54,914 nucleotides of DNA, taken from BRH-c25 sp964447145. Lineage in GTDB: Bacteria > Bacillota > Clostridia > Lutisporales > Lutisporaceae. Made by a program: the position numbers and the translations under genes. Below the pieces are notes generated by a model. It ran no database searches. It was given only the letters and a program-made list of their open reading frames with translations, and was not told the origin of the DNA. This document shows, in pieces, positions 1-7,767 of the stretch. Position 1 is the first letter of the stretch; the number at the start of each line of letters is the position of its first letter. Where the stretch lies: the NCBI GenBank assembly GCA_964447145.1, contig CAYURW010000002.1, positions 1 through 54,914 of the forward strand. The letters are read 5' to 3'.

Positions 1-1
1 G

Positions 2-40
2 ACAGTCGGCTCAGGCGCTGTCGTATCAATAATCGAATAA
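2..40 (+). CDS. tuf: Elongation factor Tu, C-terminal end (partial)
   Basis: Only the last 12 codons and the TAA are in the window. They read TVGSGAVVSIIE, which matches the conserved C-terminus of EF-Tu, the GTPase that delivers aminoacyl-tRNA to the ribosome. Position immediately upstream of rpsJ is the usual Firmicutes str/S10 arrangement. The fragment is short, so the call rests on this tail plus the context. Confidence 0.85.
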   Translation, partial: TVGSGAVVSIIE

Positions 41-65
41 GCAGGGGAACGTATGGAATAGGTCT

Positions 66-95
66 ATTGGACCGGAACAATATTTCCGGTCCAAT
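66..95 (+). terminator. Stem-loop after tuf, possible terminator
   Basis: A perfect 12-bp inverted repeat (ATTGGACCGGAA / TTCCGGTCCAAT) with a 6-nt loop lies 26 bases after the tuf stop. No U-tract follows, so it may be a processing or stability hairpin rather than a true intrinsic terminator. Confidence 0.5.
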
Positions 96-146
96 GGGGC
101 ATTTCGACCGTTATGCAAAATATTTTTCAGAAAGACCATAAAGGTA

Positions 147-175
147 TTGTAATTTGTCTTGAAATGTAATAAAAT
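147..175 (+). promoter_or_regulatory. Candidate sigma-A promoter for the S10 operon
   Basis: TTGTAA at 147-152 and TAAAAT at 170-175 are separated by 17 bases. It lies between tuf and rpsJ, downstream of the tuf stem-loop, so the ribosomal superoperon may start here and carry a leader of roughly 290 bases. Confidence 0.5.
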
Positions 176-182
176 ATTTAAG

Positions 183-468
183 GTTGCGAAACTCAGCATG
201 CGATGAAGTAAGAGGTTGCAGATTAAGCCTTGAAAGGGGCGGATTCTGGAAGCATTTGCCGGTTTTTCCGGCAGGCGAATTCTTACGGAGTAATGTCCGT
301 TTCTGGAATTCGGGCGACTCTACTATTATGCATATACAGAGGGTGAACTTAATGTCCGGGCTTAATGGCCCGCATTAAATAAATAAGAATACACCCGGGT
401 GAGTGTGTAACAGTATGCGGTCGTACGTAAGCAAATTAAAGCGTGCGATGAAAAGGAGGGAATTAAAA
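183..468 (+). other. Structured leader of the S10 operon, no gene
   Basis: No convincing coding sequence is present. The stretch contains several hairpins: GCCGG/CCGGC around 259-273, a GAATTC/GAATTC stem with inner ACGGA/TCCGT around 279-312, and TTAATG/CATTAA with inner GGGC/GCCC at 349-378. The density of stems suggests an untranslated regulatory leader, perhaps ribosomal-protein autoregulation. I do not recognise a named leader family. Confidence 0.45.
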
Positions 469-777
469 ATGGCAAAACAAAAAATCAGAATCAGATTAAA
501 GGCATACGATCACATATTGATCGATCAAAGCGCAGAAAAAATAGTCGAAACAGCAAAAAGGACAGGGGCAAAGGTATCGGGTCCGGTTCCGCTTCCGACT
601 GAAAAAGAAATAATCACGGTACTTCGTGCAGTGCACAAGTATAAGGACTCAAGAGAACAATTTGAAATGAGAACCCATAAGAGATTGATCGACATTTTGA
701 ATCCAACACCGAAAACCGTTGACTCGCTTATGAGACTTGATCTTCCTGCCGGTGTTGATATTGAAATAAAGCTCTAG
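469..777 (+). CDS. rpsJ: 30S ribosomal protein S10
   Basis: The 102-aa product begins MAKQKIRIRLKAYDH and ends VDIEIKL, typical of S10, which sits in the 30S head and also acts as NusE in antitermination. The ATG at 469 is preceded by AAAAGGAGGG at 451-460. In-frame upstream starts would add a non-conserved extension. It is the first gene of the S10 operon, 59 bases before rplC. Confidence 0.97.
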   Translation: MAKQKIRIRLKAYDHILIDQSAEKIVETAKRTGAKVSGPVPLPTEKEIITVLRAVHKYKDSREQFEMRTHKRLIDILNPTPKTVDSLMRLDLPAGVDIEIKL

Positions 778-836
778 AAAATTGAATTTAGTATGGCCGT
801 AGATCGGCCCGCTGTAAATTATGGAGGTGTAAAAGG

Positions 837-1466
837 ATGAAGAAAGCAATACTGGGTTTGAAAGAAGGGATGACCCAGATATTCGATAAAGAAGGCAAAG
901 CAGTTCCTGTTACTGTTATTACTGCAAGCCCGAACATTGTAGTTCAGAAAAAAACAATTGAAAGTGATGGGTACTTAGCCATACAGGTAGGTTTTGACGA
1001 CAAAGAGGAAAAAAGGGTAAACAAGCCGATGAAGGGACATTTTGCTAAGGCAAAGGTTGCGACTAAGAAATATCTTAGGGAATTCAGATTTGAGGATGCA
1101 GCTGACTATGAAATCGGTCAGGAAATTAAGGCGGATGTCTTCAAGGAAGGCGACAGAGTGGATATCAGCGGCGTATCAAAGGGTAAAGGATTTGCGGGTT
1201 CAATAAAGAGGCATAACTTTCACAGGGGGCCTATGGGGCACGGTTCCAAATATCACAGGCAATCAGGCTCAATGGGTGCATCCTCAAGCCCGTCTAGAAC
1301 ACTTCCTGGCAAGAAGCTACCCGGACATATGGGCGCGGAAAACACAACGGTAGTTAACCTTGAAATAATAAGAGTTGATCTTGAGAAGAATATTATCCTT
1401 GTAAAAGGTGGAGTTCCGGGAATAAGGGGCTCACTGGTAATGATAAAAGACACAGTAAAAGCTTAA
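837..1466 (+). CDS. rplC: 50S ribosomal protein L3
   Basis: The 209-aa product starts MKKAILGLKEGMTQIF, the L3 signature, and carries the central basic loop (RHNFHRGPMGHGSKYHRQSGSMG) that reaches toward the peptidyl-transferase centre. Length is normal. The ribosome-binding site is ATGGAGGTGTAAAAGG just upstream. It lies between rpsJ and rplD in the standard S10 order. Confidence 0.97.
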   Translation: MKKAILGLKEGMTQIFDKEGKAVPVTVITASPNIVVQKKTIESDGYLAIQVGFDDKEEKRVNKPMKGHFAKAKVATKKYLREFRFEDAADYEIGQEIKADVFKEGDRVDISGVSKGKGFAGSIKRHNFHRGPMGHGSKYHRQSGSMGASSSPSRTLPGKKLPGHMGAENTTVVNLEIIRVDLEKNIILVKGGVPGIRGSLVMIKDTVKA

Positions 1467-1498
1467 TTGAGAGCTCATGGTAGAAAGGAGGATGTAAA

Positions 1499-2122
1499 AT
1501 GCCTAACACAGCACTTTACGACATAAGCGGCAAACAGGTCGGAGAAATTGAGTTAAATGAAAACACATTTGGTGCGGATATAAATATTGAGGCTATGCAT
1601 CAGGTAGTTAAGATGTATCTGGCAAACCAAAGGCAGGGTACCCAATCGACCCTTACCAGAGCTGAGGTAAGAGGCGGCGGGATCAAGCCCTGGAGGCAGA
1701 AGGGCACCGGAAGGGCAAGACACGGCAGCATAAGGTCACCCCAATGGACCCACGGCGGCATCGTATTTGCTCCAAAGCCAAGATCATACAGATATACGGT
1801 ACCCAAAAAAATAAAAAGAATAGCAATGAAATCGGCATTAAGTTCAAAGTTCAATGAAAATAATATATTGGTCATTGAAGCCCTTGATTTTACGGAGCCG
1901 AAGACAAAGCAGGTAGTTAACCTGCTTGACAGCCTTAAGGTTGATTCAAAAGCTCTTATAGTTTTGGCTGATAATAACGAAAACGTAGTAAAATCGGCAA
2001 GGAATATAAAGAGTGTAAAAACATCCCTTGTAAACACGTTAAATGTGTACGACATTCTTAACCATGAAAAGTTTATTATAACAAAGGATGCAGTTAAAAA
2101 GGTCGAGGAGGTGTACGTATAA
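1499..2122 (+). CDS. rplD: 50S ribosomal protein L4
   Basis: The 207-aa product has the L4 extended loop (GGGIKPWRQKGTGRARHGSIRSPQWTHGG region) that lines the nascent-peptide exit tunnel. AAAGGAGG precedes the ATG. The stop overlaps the rplW start (TAATG), indicating translational coupling. L4 is the autogenous repressor of the S10 operon in E. coli; whether that applies here is unknown. Confidence 0.97.
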   Translation: MPNTALYDISGKQVGEIELNENTFGADINIEAMHQVVKMYLANQRQGTQSTLTRAEVRGGGIKPWRQKGTGRARHGSIRSPQWTHGGIVFAPKPRSYRYTVPKKIKRIAMKSALSSKFNENNILVIEALDFTEPKTKQVVNLLDSLKVDSKALIVLADNNENVVKSARNIKSVKTSLVNTLNVYDILNHEKFIITKDAVKKVEEVYV

Positions 2123-2409
2123 TGAATGCTTATGATATAATCAGAAAACCCGTAATAACAGAAAAAAGCATGAGTGAAATGGCAGACAAGAAATACACCT
2201 TCATAGTTGATATAAATGCAAACAAAACAGAGATTAAAAATGCAGTTGAAGAAGTATTCAAGGTTAAGGTCGATAAGGTCAATACAATAAGGGTAATGGG
2301 AAAAATGAAAAGAATGGGGAAGCATGAAGGAAGAAGACCCGGCTACAAAAAAGCAATCGTAAAGCTTACAAAAGAAAGCAAGGGCATAGAATTCTTCGAA
2401 GGACTGTAA
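2122..2409 (+). CDS. rplW: 50S ribosomal protein L23
   Basis: The 95-aa product (MNAYDIIRKPVITEKSM...) matches L23, the exit-site docking platform for trigger factor and SRP. It shares one base with the rplD stop codon and has a GAGGAGGTG ribosome-binding site inside the end of rplD. Confidence 0.96.
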   Translation: MNAYDIIRKPVITEKSMSEMADKKYTFIVDINANKTEIKNAVEEVFKVKVDKVNTIRVMGKMKRMGKHEGRRPGYKKAIVKLTKESKGIEFFEGL

Positions 2410-2424
2410 AAGGAGGAGAGAAAA

Positions 2425-3258
2425 ATGGCAATAAAGAAATATAATCCGACTTCTCCGGCCAGACGGAATATGACAGTTTCAACCTTTGAAGAAATTACAA
2501 AATCCGAACCGGAGAAATCCCTGGTTGAAATATTGAAAAGTAAAGCCGGAAGAAATAATTACGGTAAGATAACCGTCAGACATCAAGGAGGAGGACATAA
2601 GAGACAATATAGAATAATCGACTTTAAAAGAAACAAGGACGACATACTTGCAACTGTTGCATCAATTGAATATGACCCCAACAGATCGGCTAATATAGCA
2701 CTGCTTAATTATGCCGACGGAGAGAAGAGATATATTATTGCTCCCAATGGGCTTAAGGTAGGCGATACAGTTATATCATCAGAAAAAGCCGATATCAAGG
2801 TTGGAAATACATTGCCCCTCGGAAGCATACCGACAGGTACGATAATCCACAACATAGAGCTTAAGGCGGGCAAAGGTGGGCAGCTTGTCAGATCCGCAGG
2901 GAACTCTGCACAGCTTATGGCTAAAGAGGGAAATTATGCCCAGGTAAGGCTCCCTTCCGGGGAAGTAAGGATGATCAGGGTTGAGTGTAAGGCTACAATA
3001 GGACAGATAGGCAACCTGGATCACGAAAACATAAGGCTGGGTAGCGCCGGCAGGAAAAGGCATATGGGCTGGAGGCCCACTGTAAGGGGCTCAGCCATGA
3101 ACCCTGTAGACCATCCCCACGGCGGCGGCGAAGGGAGATCACCTATTGGAAGGCCGGGACCTGTTACCCCATGGGGTAAACCAACACTTGGATACAAGAC
3201 AAGGGACAAAAAGAAGGCTTCAAACAAGTTTATTGTTAAGAAAAGAAACGAAAAATAA
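2425..3258 (+). CDS. rplB: 50S ribosomal protein L2
   Basis: The 277-aa product starts MAIKKYNPTSPARRNMTVSTFEEIT and contains the conserved HPHGGGEGRSPIGRP motif, whose histidine lies near the peptidyl-transferase centre. Length is standard. AAAGGAGGAGAG precedes the ATG. Confidence 0.97.
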   Translation: MAIKKYNPTSPARRNMTVSTFEEITKSEPEKSLVEILKSKAGRNNYGKITVRHQGGGHKRQYRIIDFKRNKDDILATVASIEYDPNRSANIALLNYADGEKRYIIAPNGLKVGDTVISSEKADIKVGNTLPLGSIPTGTIIHNIELKAGKGGQLVRSAGNSAQLMAKEGNYAQVRLPSGEVRMIRVECKATIGQIGNLDHENIRLGSAGRKRHMGWRPTVRGSAMNPVDHPHGGGEGRSPIGRPGPVTPWGKPTLGYKTRDKKKASNKFIVKKRNEK

Positions 3259-3344
3259 TACTATAGGTTTTATGTGAGGCAGGCGGCACATGGAAGCCCA
3301 TTGCTGATTGCCTGATACAAAGGTATATGAAAGGAGGCAGGTCA

Positions 3345-3629
3345 ATGAGCCGTTCAACAAAAAAAGGGCCCTATGCAGACGAGAAGCTATTGAAGAGGAT
3401 AATAGATTTAAATAAAGCAAACAAAAAAGTTGTACTAAAAACCTGGTCTAGGAGCTCAACAATATTCCCTGAAATGGTCGGTCATACCATTGCTGTATAT
3501 GATGGCAGGAAGCATGTCCCTGTGTATTTGACAGAGGACATGGTTGGCCATAAATTAGGTGAATTTGCGCCCACAAGAACTTTCAGGGGTCACGGGCACC
3601 ATACGGAAAGGTCTACAGCCCTGAAATAA
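3345..3629 (+). CDS. rpsS: 30S ribosomal protein S19
   Basis: The 94-aa product begins MSRSTKKGPYADEKL, typical of S19, which pairs with S13 in the 30S head. The ATG at 3345 follows GAAAGGAGGCAGGTCA. An upstream in-frame ATG at 3327 lies before the Shine-Dalgarno and is not used. The 86-base gap from rplB contains an AGGCA/TGCCT stem. Confidence 0.96.
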   Translation: MSRSTKKGPYADEKLLKRIIDLNKANKKVVLKTWSRSSTIFPEMVGHTIAVYDGRKHVPVYLTEDMVGHKLGEFAPTRTFRGHGHHTERSTALK

Positions 3630-3677
3630 AATTATTCAAACAGGCAAACCATGATAATATGGAAGGAGGTATTTCCT

Positions 3678-4013
3678 GTGGAAGCTAAAGCAATAGCTAA
3701 GCATATTAGAATTCCCTCAAGGAAGGTTAATATAGTAATAGATTTGATCAGAGGTAAAAAGGTGGGAGAGGCTGTCGCAATATTGAAGCATACACCAAAA
3801 TCCGCCTCTATGATACTGGAGAAACTGTTAAAATCGGCAGTAGCTAATGCAGAAAACAACTTTGATATGAACGCAGATAAATTGTATATTTCAGAGGCCT
3901 ATGCCACCCAGGGGCCTACCCTTAAAAGATTCAGAGCGAGGGCGCAGGGCAGAGGTGTAAGAATACTCAAGAGGACAAGTCATATTACGATAGCGGTAAA
4001 GGAAAAAGAGTGA
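3678..4013 (+). CDS. rplV: 50S ribosomal protein L22
   Basis: The GTG at 3678, 8 bases after GGAAGGAGGT, gives a 111-aa product (VEAKAIAKHIRIPSRKVN...) of normal L22 length. The C-terminal half holds the basic beta-hairpin (RFRARAQGRGVRILKRTSH) that contacts the exit tunnel. An earlier ATG at 3651 lies before the ribosome-binding site. Confidence 0.95.
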   Translation: MEAKAIAKHIRIPSRKVNIVIDLIRGKKVGEAVAILKHTPKSASMILEKLLKSAVANAENNFDMNADKLYISEAYATQGPTLKRFRARAQGRGVRILKRTSHITIAVKEKE

Positions 4014-4029
4014 AGAAGGAGGGATTTTA

Positions 4030-4728
4030 GTGGGCCAAAAGGTAAACCCGTACGGGCTTAGGGTTGGTATCATCAAGGATTGGGACACAAAATGGTATGC
4101 GAATGATAAAGATTTTTCGGACTTTCTTATAGAAGATAACAAAATAAGAGAATTCCTGAAGAAAAAACTTTATAATTCAGGGATGTCAAAAGTTGAAATA
4201 GAAAGAACCGCCGGAAAGATAAAAGTAAACGTACACGTTGCAAAACCGGGCATGGTAATAGGAAAGGGCGGAGCCGGAATTGAAGAGCTGAGAAAAGAAT
4301 TGGAGAAGCTCACTAACAATAAAGGCGTTTCAATAAACATTACAGAAATCAAAGTGCCGGAACTAGACGCACAGCTTGTAGCCGAGAATGTGGCAGCACA
4401 GCTGGAGAAAAGAATTTCATTCAGAAGAGCAATGAAGCAGTCAATGCAAAGGACAATGAGATCCGGTGCAAAAGGTATCAAGACAATGTGTGCAGGGCGT
4501 CTTGGCGGCGCAGAAATAGCACGAAGCGAATGGTATCGTGAAGGGACAATTCCTCTGCAGACTTTGAGAGCGGATATTGACTATGGATTCGCAGAAGCGC
4601 ATACAACCTATGGAAGAATAGGTGTTAAGGTCTGGATATATAAAGGGGAGGTTCTTCCACAGTCCAAGACTCGTAAAACCGGGCAGGCTAAGCCGAATGA
4701 AGCGGTTGCAGAAGGAGGAGAAGCGTAA
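4030..4728 (+). CDS. rpsC: 30S ribosomal protein S3
   Basis: The 232-aa product begins with a GTG (MGQKVNPYGLRVGIIKDW). It has the KH type II domain with the GMVIGKGGAGIE loop around residues 75-86 and the S3 C-terminal domain. It lies at the mRNA entry site of the 30S subunit. The last codons overlap the rplP start (TAATG). Confidence 0.97.
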   Translation: MGQKVNPYGLRVGIIKDWDTKWYANDKDFSDFLIEDNKIREFLKKKLYNSGMSKVEIERTAGKIKVNVHVAKPGMVIGKGGAGIEELRKELEKLTNNKGVSINITEIKVPELDAQLVAENVAAQLEKRISFRRAMKQSMQRTMRSGAKGIKTMCAGRLGGAEIARSEWYREGTIPLQTLRADIDYGFAEAHTTYGRIGVKVWIYKGEVLPQSKTRKTGQAKPNEAVAEGGEA

Positions 4729-5171
4729 TGCTAATGCCTAAAAGGGTAAAGCACCGTAAGCAGATGAGAGGCAATATGAGGGGCAAAGCGTTAAGGGGCA
4801 ATGTTATCTCATATGGCGAATATGGGATTCAGGCAATGGAACCGGGCTGGATCACAAGTAATCAGCTTGAAGCGGCCAGGCAGGCAATGACGAGATATAC
4901 AAAAAGGGGCGGCAAGATATGGATAAAGATATTTCCTGATAAGCCGGTGACCCAGAAACCCGCTGAGACTCGTATGGGCTCAGGGAAGGGCGCTCCCGAA
5001 TTTTGGGTATCTGTTGTAAAGCCGGGCAGGGTGTTGTTTGAAATGGCGGGTATTGAGGAAGAAGTAGCAAGAGAGGCTCTTAGATTAGCAATGCATAAGC
5101 TCCCTATCAGATGCAAGTTTGTAACCCGGCATGAAACTGAAGAAACGGTGGGTGATGCAAATGAAAGCTAA
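4728..5171 (+). CDS. rplP: 50S ribosomal protein L16
   Basis: The 147-aa product starts MLMPKRVKHRKQMRGN, as L16 proteins do. L16 binds near the A-site tRNA elbow. The ATG overlaps the rpsC stop, with GAAGGAGGAG upstream. The 3' end overlaps the start of rpmC by 11 bases. Confidence 0.96.
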   Translation: MLMPKRVKHRKQMRGNMRGKALRGNVISYGEYGIQAMEPGWITSNQLEAARQAMTRYTKRGGKIWIKIFPDKPVTQKPAETRMGSGKGAPEFWVSVVKPGRVLFEMAGIEEEVAREALRLAMHKLPIRCKFVTRHETEETVGDANES

Positions 5172-5358
5172 CAAAATTCATGAAATGTCCGTAGATGAAC
5201 TTGAACAGAAACTGATTGAATTAAAAGGTGAACTTTTTAACCTTAGATTTCAGATGGCAACAGGGCAGCTTGATAATCCTATGAGGGTAAGGGATGTAAA
5301 GAAATCGATTGCTAGAATAAAAACCGTCCTTAGAGAAAAAGAACTTAAGTCAGTGTAG
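5161..5358 (+). CDS. rpmC: 50S ribosomal protein L29
   Basis: The product MKANKIHEMSVDELEQKLIE... is 65 aa, the normal L29 size, and is a two-helix protein at the exit-site rim. The start is placed at 5161 because GGTGGGTG at 5147-5154 gives suitable spacing. An in-frame ATG at 5155 would add two residues and is the alternative. The gene overlaps the end of rplP. Confidence 0.93.
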   Translation: MKANKIHEMSVDELEQKLIELKGELFNLRFQMATGQLDNPMRVRDVKKSIARIKTVLREKELKSV

Positions 5359-5386
5359 GCAAAGTAGGAAGAAGGAGGTTTAGGTT

Positions 5387-5641
5387 TTGGATAGAAAAAA
5401 TAGAAAAGCAAGAACAGGTAAAGTTGTTAGTGACAAGATGGAAAAAACAATAGTTGTAGCTATTGAAACATTGGTTCGCCATCCTCTTTACGGAAAATCC
5501 ATTAAGAGAACAACAAAATTCAAGGCACATGACGAAAACAATGAATGCAGGATCGGCGACAGAGTCAAAATTATGGAAACAAGACCCTTAAGTAAGGATA
5601 AAAGATGGAGACTTGTTGAAATAATTGAGAAAGCTAAGTAA
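5387..5641 (+). CDS. rpsQ: 30S ribosomal protein S17
   Basis: A TTG at 5387 following AAGAAGGAGGTTTAGG starts an 84-aa product (MDRKNRKARTGKVVSDKMEKT...). It has the OB fold typical of S17 and the conserved RHPLYGK and IMETRPLSK segments. The TTG start is one of three in this ribosomal cluster. Confidence 0.95.
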   Translation: MDRKNRKARTGKVVSDKMEKTIVVAIETLVRHPLYGKSIKRTTKFKAHDENNECRIGDRVKIMETRPLSKDKRWRLVEIIEKAK

Positions 5642-5663
5642 AATTCCGGAAGGAGGGTTTTGA

Positions 5664-6032
5664 ATGATTCAGCAGGAAACACGCTTGAATGTAGCGGATA
5701 ATTCAGGGGCAAAAGAGCTTCTGTGCATACGTGTAACAGGCGGTTCGATGAGAAGGTATGGAAATATCGGAGATATAATTGTTGCTACCGTTAAAGATGC
5801 AACACCAGGCGGTGTTGTTAAAAAAGGTGAAATTGTCAAAGCTGTAATTGTTAGGACCAAGAGAGGGAAAAGGCGTTCCGACGGGAGCTATATAAAGTTC
5901 GATGACAATGCAGCAGTGATTATTAAAGATGACAAACAGCCAAAAGGGACCCGTATATTCGGGCCTGTTGCCAGAGAACTTCGTGAGAAGGATTTTATGA
6001 AAATAATATCCCTCGCACCTGAAGTGCTCTAA
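5664..6032 (+). CDS. rplN: 50S ribosomal protein L14
   Basis: The 122-aa product begins MIQQETRLNVADNSGAKELLCIRV, an almost invariant L14 N-terminus, and contains the RRSDGSYIKFDDNA segment. L14 sits at the subunit interface. GGAAGGAGGG precedes the ATG. Confidence 0.97.
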   Translation: MIQQETRLNVADNSGAKELLCIRVTGGSMRRYGNIGDIIVATVKDATPGGVVKKGEIVKAVIVRTKRGKRRSDGSYIKFDDNAAVIIKDDKQPKGTRIFGPVARELREKDFMKIISLAPEVL

Positions 6033-6045
6033 GGAGGTGTGTTAA

Positions 6046-6387
6046 ATGGCAAAAGAAGCGGAAGTTAATAAGTTGCATGTTAAAAGAGGAGACAGTGTAG
6101 TGGTGGTCTCCGGTAAGGATAAGGGCAAAAAGGCCAAGGTGCTTGTTGCTTTTCCGAAAGAAGACAAAGTTATTGTCGAGGGAGTAAATATGAGCAAGAA
6201 GCATAAGAAGCCCGGCAAAGATATGCAGCAGGGCGGTATTATAAATCAGGAGTCGCCGATATTCAGCTCAAAGGTTATGCTTTGGTGCGATAAGTGCAAA
6301 AAAGGTGTTCGTCAGGGACATAAAACTCTTGATGACAAGACAAAAGTAAGATACTGCAAAAGCTGCGGAGAAATATTGGATAAATAA
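6046..6387 (+). CDS. rplX: 50S ribosomal protein L24, zinc-ribbon form
   Basis: The 113-aa product has an N-terminal KOW motif (KRGDSVVVVSGKDKGKKAKVL) and a C-terminal zinc ribbon with cysteines at 81, 84, 104 and 107. L24 is an assembly initiator of the 50S subunit. CTAAGGAGGTG overlaps the end of rplN. The cysteines make it a C+ paralogue form, consistent with S14, L36 and S4 here. Confidence 0.96.
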   Translation: MAKEAEVNKLHVKRGDSVVVVSGKDKGKKAKVLVAFPKEDKVIVEGVNMSKKHKKPGKDMQQGGIINQESPIFSSKVMLWCDKCKKGVRQGHKTLDDKTKVRYCKSCGEILDK

Positions 6388-6410
6388 TCCTTGAAGGGAG
6401 GTAAGAACGA

Positions 6411-6950
6411 ATGGCCAGGCTAAAAGGTAAATACTTAGAGGAAGTTGCTCCTGCAATGATGCAGAAGTTTCAATATAAAAGTATTATGCAGATACCAAAA
6501 CTTGAGAAGGTAGTAATAAATATGGGTTTAGGAGATACTAAGGACAATGCCAAAAGCCTTGATTCCGCAGTATTGGAGCTTGGGACAATAGCAGGTCAGA
6601 GGCCTGTTGTTACAAAAGCGAAAAAATCCGTAGCGGCATTTAAGGTAAGAAAAGGTATGTCTGTCGGCGCAAAGGTCACACTTCGCGGCGAGCGCATGTA
6701 TGAGTTCGTTGACAAGCTGTTTAATGTTGCACTTCCAAGGGTAAGAGACTTTAGAGGCGTATCGGCTAAGGCCTTTGATGGAAGAGGCAACTATTCTCTC
6801 GGAATTAAAGAACAGCTTATATTCCCGGAAATAGAATATGATAAAGTTGAAAAGATAAGGGGCATGGATATCATTTTCGTTACCACTGCAAAGACCGATG
6901 AGGAAGCGAGAGAACTCCTAAGGCTCCTTGGAATGCCTTATGCAGGCTAA
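6411..6950 (+). CDS. rplE: 50S ribosomal protein L5
   Basis: The 179-aa product (MARLKGKYLEEVAPAMMQKF...) has normal L5 length and the conserved KVVINMGLGD and GVSAKAFDGRGNYSLGIKEQLIFPEI segments. L5 binds 5S rRNA and P-site tRNA. GAAGGGAGGTAAG precedes the start. Confidence 0.97.
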   Translation: MARLKGKYLEEVAPAMMQKFQYKSIMQIPKLEKVVINMGLGDTKDNAKSLDSAVLELGTIAGQRPVVTKAKKSVAAFKVRKGMSVGAKVTLRGERMYEFVDKLFNVALPRVRDFRGVSAKAFDGRGNYSLGIKEQLIFPEIEYDKVEKIRGMDIIFVTTAKTDEEARELLRLLGMPYAG

Positions 6951-6980
6951 TAGCAAATACTGCGTGAAGGAGGTATTATT

Positions 6981-7166
6981 ATGGCAAAAAAATCAATGGT
7001 GCTTAAGCAGCAGAGGACACCGAAGTTCAAGACCAGAGCCTATACCCGGTGCAAAATATGTGGAAGACCCCATGCTTACTTAAAGAAATATGGTATCTGC
7101 CGTATTTGCTTCAGGGAATTGGCTTATAAGGGGCAAATCCCCGGTGTTAAGAAGGCCAGCTGGTAA
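6981..7166 (+). CDS. rpsN: 30S ribosomal protein S14, zinc-binding type
   Basis: The 61-aa short S14 form has a zinc site at C24, C27, C40 and C43 (CKICGRPHAYLKKYGICRIC). This C+ type is the constitutive version in Firmicutes. GTGAAGGAGGT precedes the ATG. A 161-base structured gap follows before rpsH. Confidence 0.97.
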   Translation: MAKKSMVLKQQRTPKFKTRAYTRCKICGRPHAYLKKYGICRICFRELAYKGQIPGVKKASW

Positions 7167-7327
7167 TTTCATTGGTCGGAGGCCGAAACCCGGAAGCCGG
7201 AAAGCGGAGGTCAAGGGCGAAGGCATATATATAAAATGAAGTGGCTTATAGCAGATTTCGGATGCGGAGAAAAGATTCTTATCTCCGGCCCCGGAAAGAT
7301 GATAGCTGAAAAAGGAGGTTGAGTTTA
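7167..7327 (+). other. GC-rich structured spacer between rpsN and rpsH
   Basis: No gene is seen. The stretch has repeated CCGGA/CGGAGG blocks and a CGGAGA/TCTCCG hairpin near 7265-7287, followed by AAAGGAGGTTGAG for rpsH. It is long for this operon, where most gaps are 10-30 bases, so it could be a regulatory target such as an S8 site. I cannot match it to a known motif. Confidence 0.35.
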
Positions 7328-7740
7328 ATGGTTACNNNNNNNNNNTTACAACTGACCCAATTGCTGATATGTTGACCAGAATCAGGAATGCCAATATTGT
7401 TAAGCATGAGACTGTGGACATCCCGGCATCAAATATGAAGAAATCTATTGCGCAAATCCTGCTTGATGAAGGATATATAAGGGGCTATGAAATAATTGAC
7501 AGCGGAAATACAAGTGTGATCAAAGTAGAACTTAAATATGGATCAAACAAGCAGAAGGTAATACAAGGCTTGAAAAGAATCAGCAAACCCGGGCTTAAAG
7601 TATATGCAAAAAAAGAAGATATACCGAAGGTGCTTGGAGGGCTTGGCATAGCGATTATATCCACATCCAAGGGAGTTATGACAGATAAAAGCGCAAGGCT
7701 CCAGGGTGTTGGAGGAGAAGTTCTTTGCTATGTTTGGTAA
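7328..7740 (+). CDS. rpsH: 30S ribosomal protein S8, interrupted by an assembly gap
   Basis: ATG GTT AC precedes ten N (7336-7345), and TTACAACTGACCC follows. Both contig ends share TTAC. Merging them gives ATGGTTACAACTGACCC (MVTTDPIADMLTRIRNAN) and a 132-aa S8, exactly the normal length. As written, the N run breaks the frame. S8 binds helix 21 of 16S rRNA. AAAGGAGGTTGAGTTT is the ribosome-binding site. Confidence 0.93.
7336..7345. other. Run of 10 N (assembly gap)
   Basis: The flanking bases overlap by TTAC, and collapsing them restores the reading frame of rpsH. The run is therefore probably a fixed-size scaffold placeholder over a zero or negative gap. Confidence 0.85.
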
Positions 7741-7767
7741 TATCTTATATATAGAGGAGGTGCAAGC

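Noticed and set aside
184..378. 64-codon frame upstream of rpsJ
   Set aside because: No ribosome-binding site at its start, it covers the hairpins of the leader and has no recognisable protein pattern.
1600..2325. 241-codon open frame antisense to rplD-rplW
   Set aside because: It lies entirely opposite two certain ribosomal protein genes and its residues are low-complexity Phe/Leu/Thr, typical of a mirrored basic gene.
7328..7368. A truncated S8 starting at the internal ATG 7369
   Set aside because: That would lose the conserved TDPIAD N-terminus and the strong ribosome-binding site before 7328; merging the contig ends gives a full-length protein.
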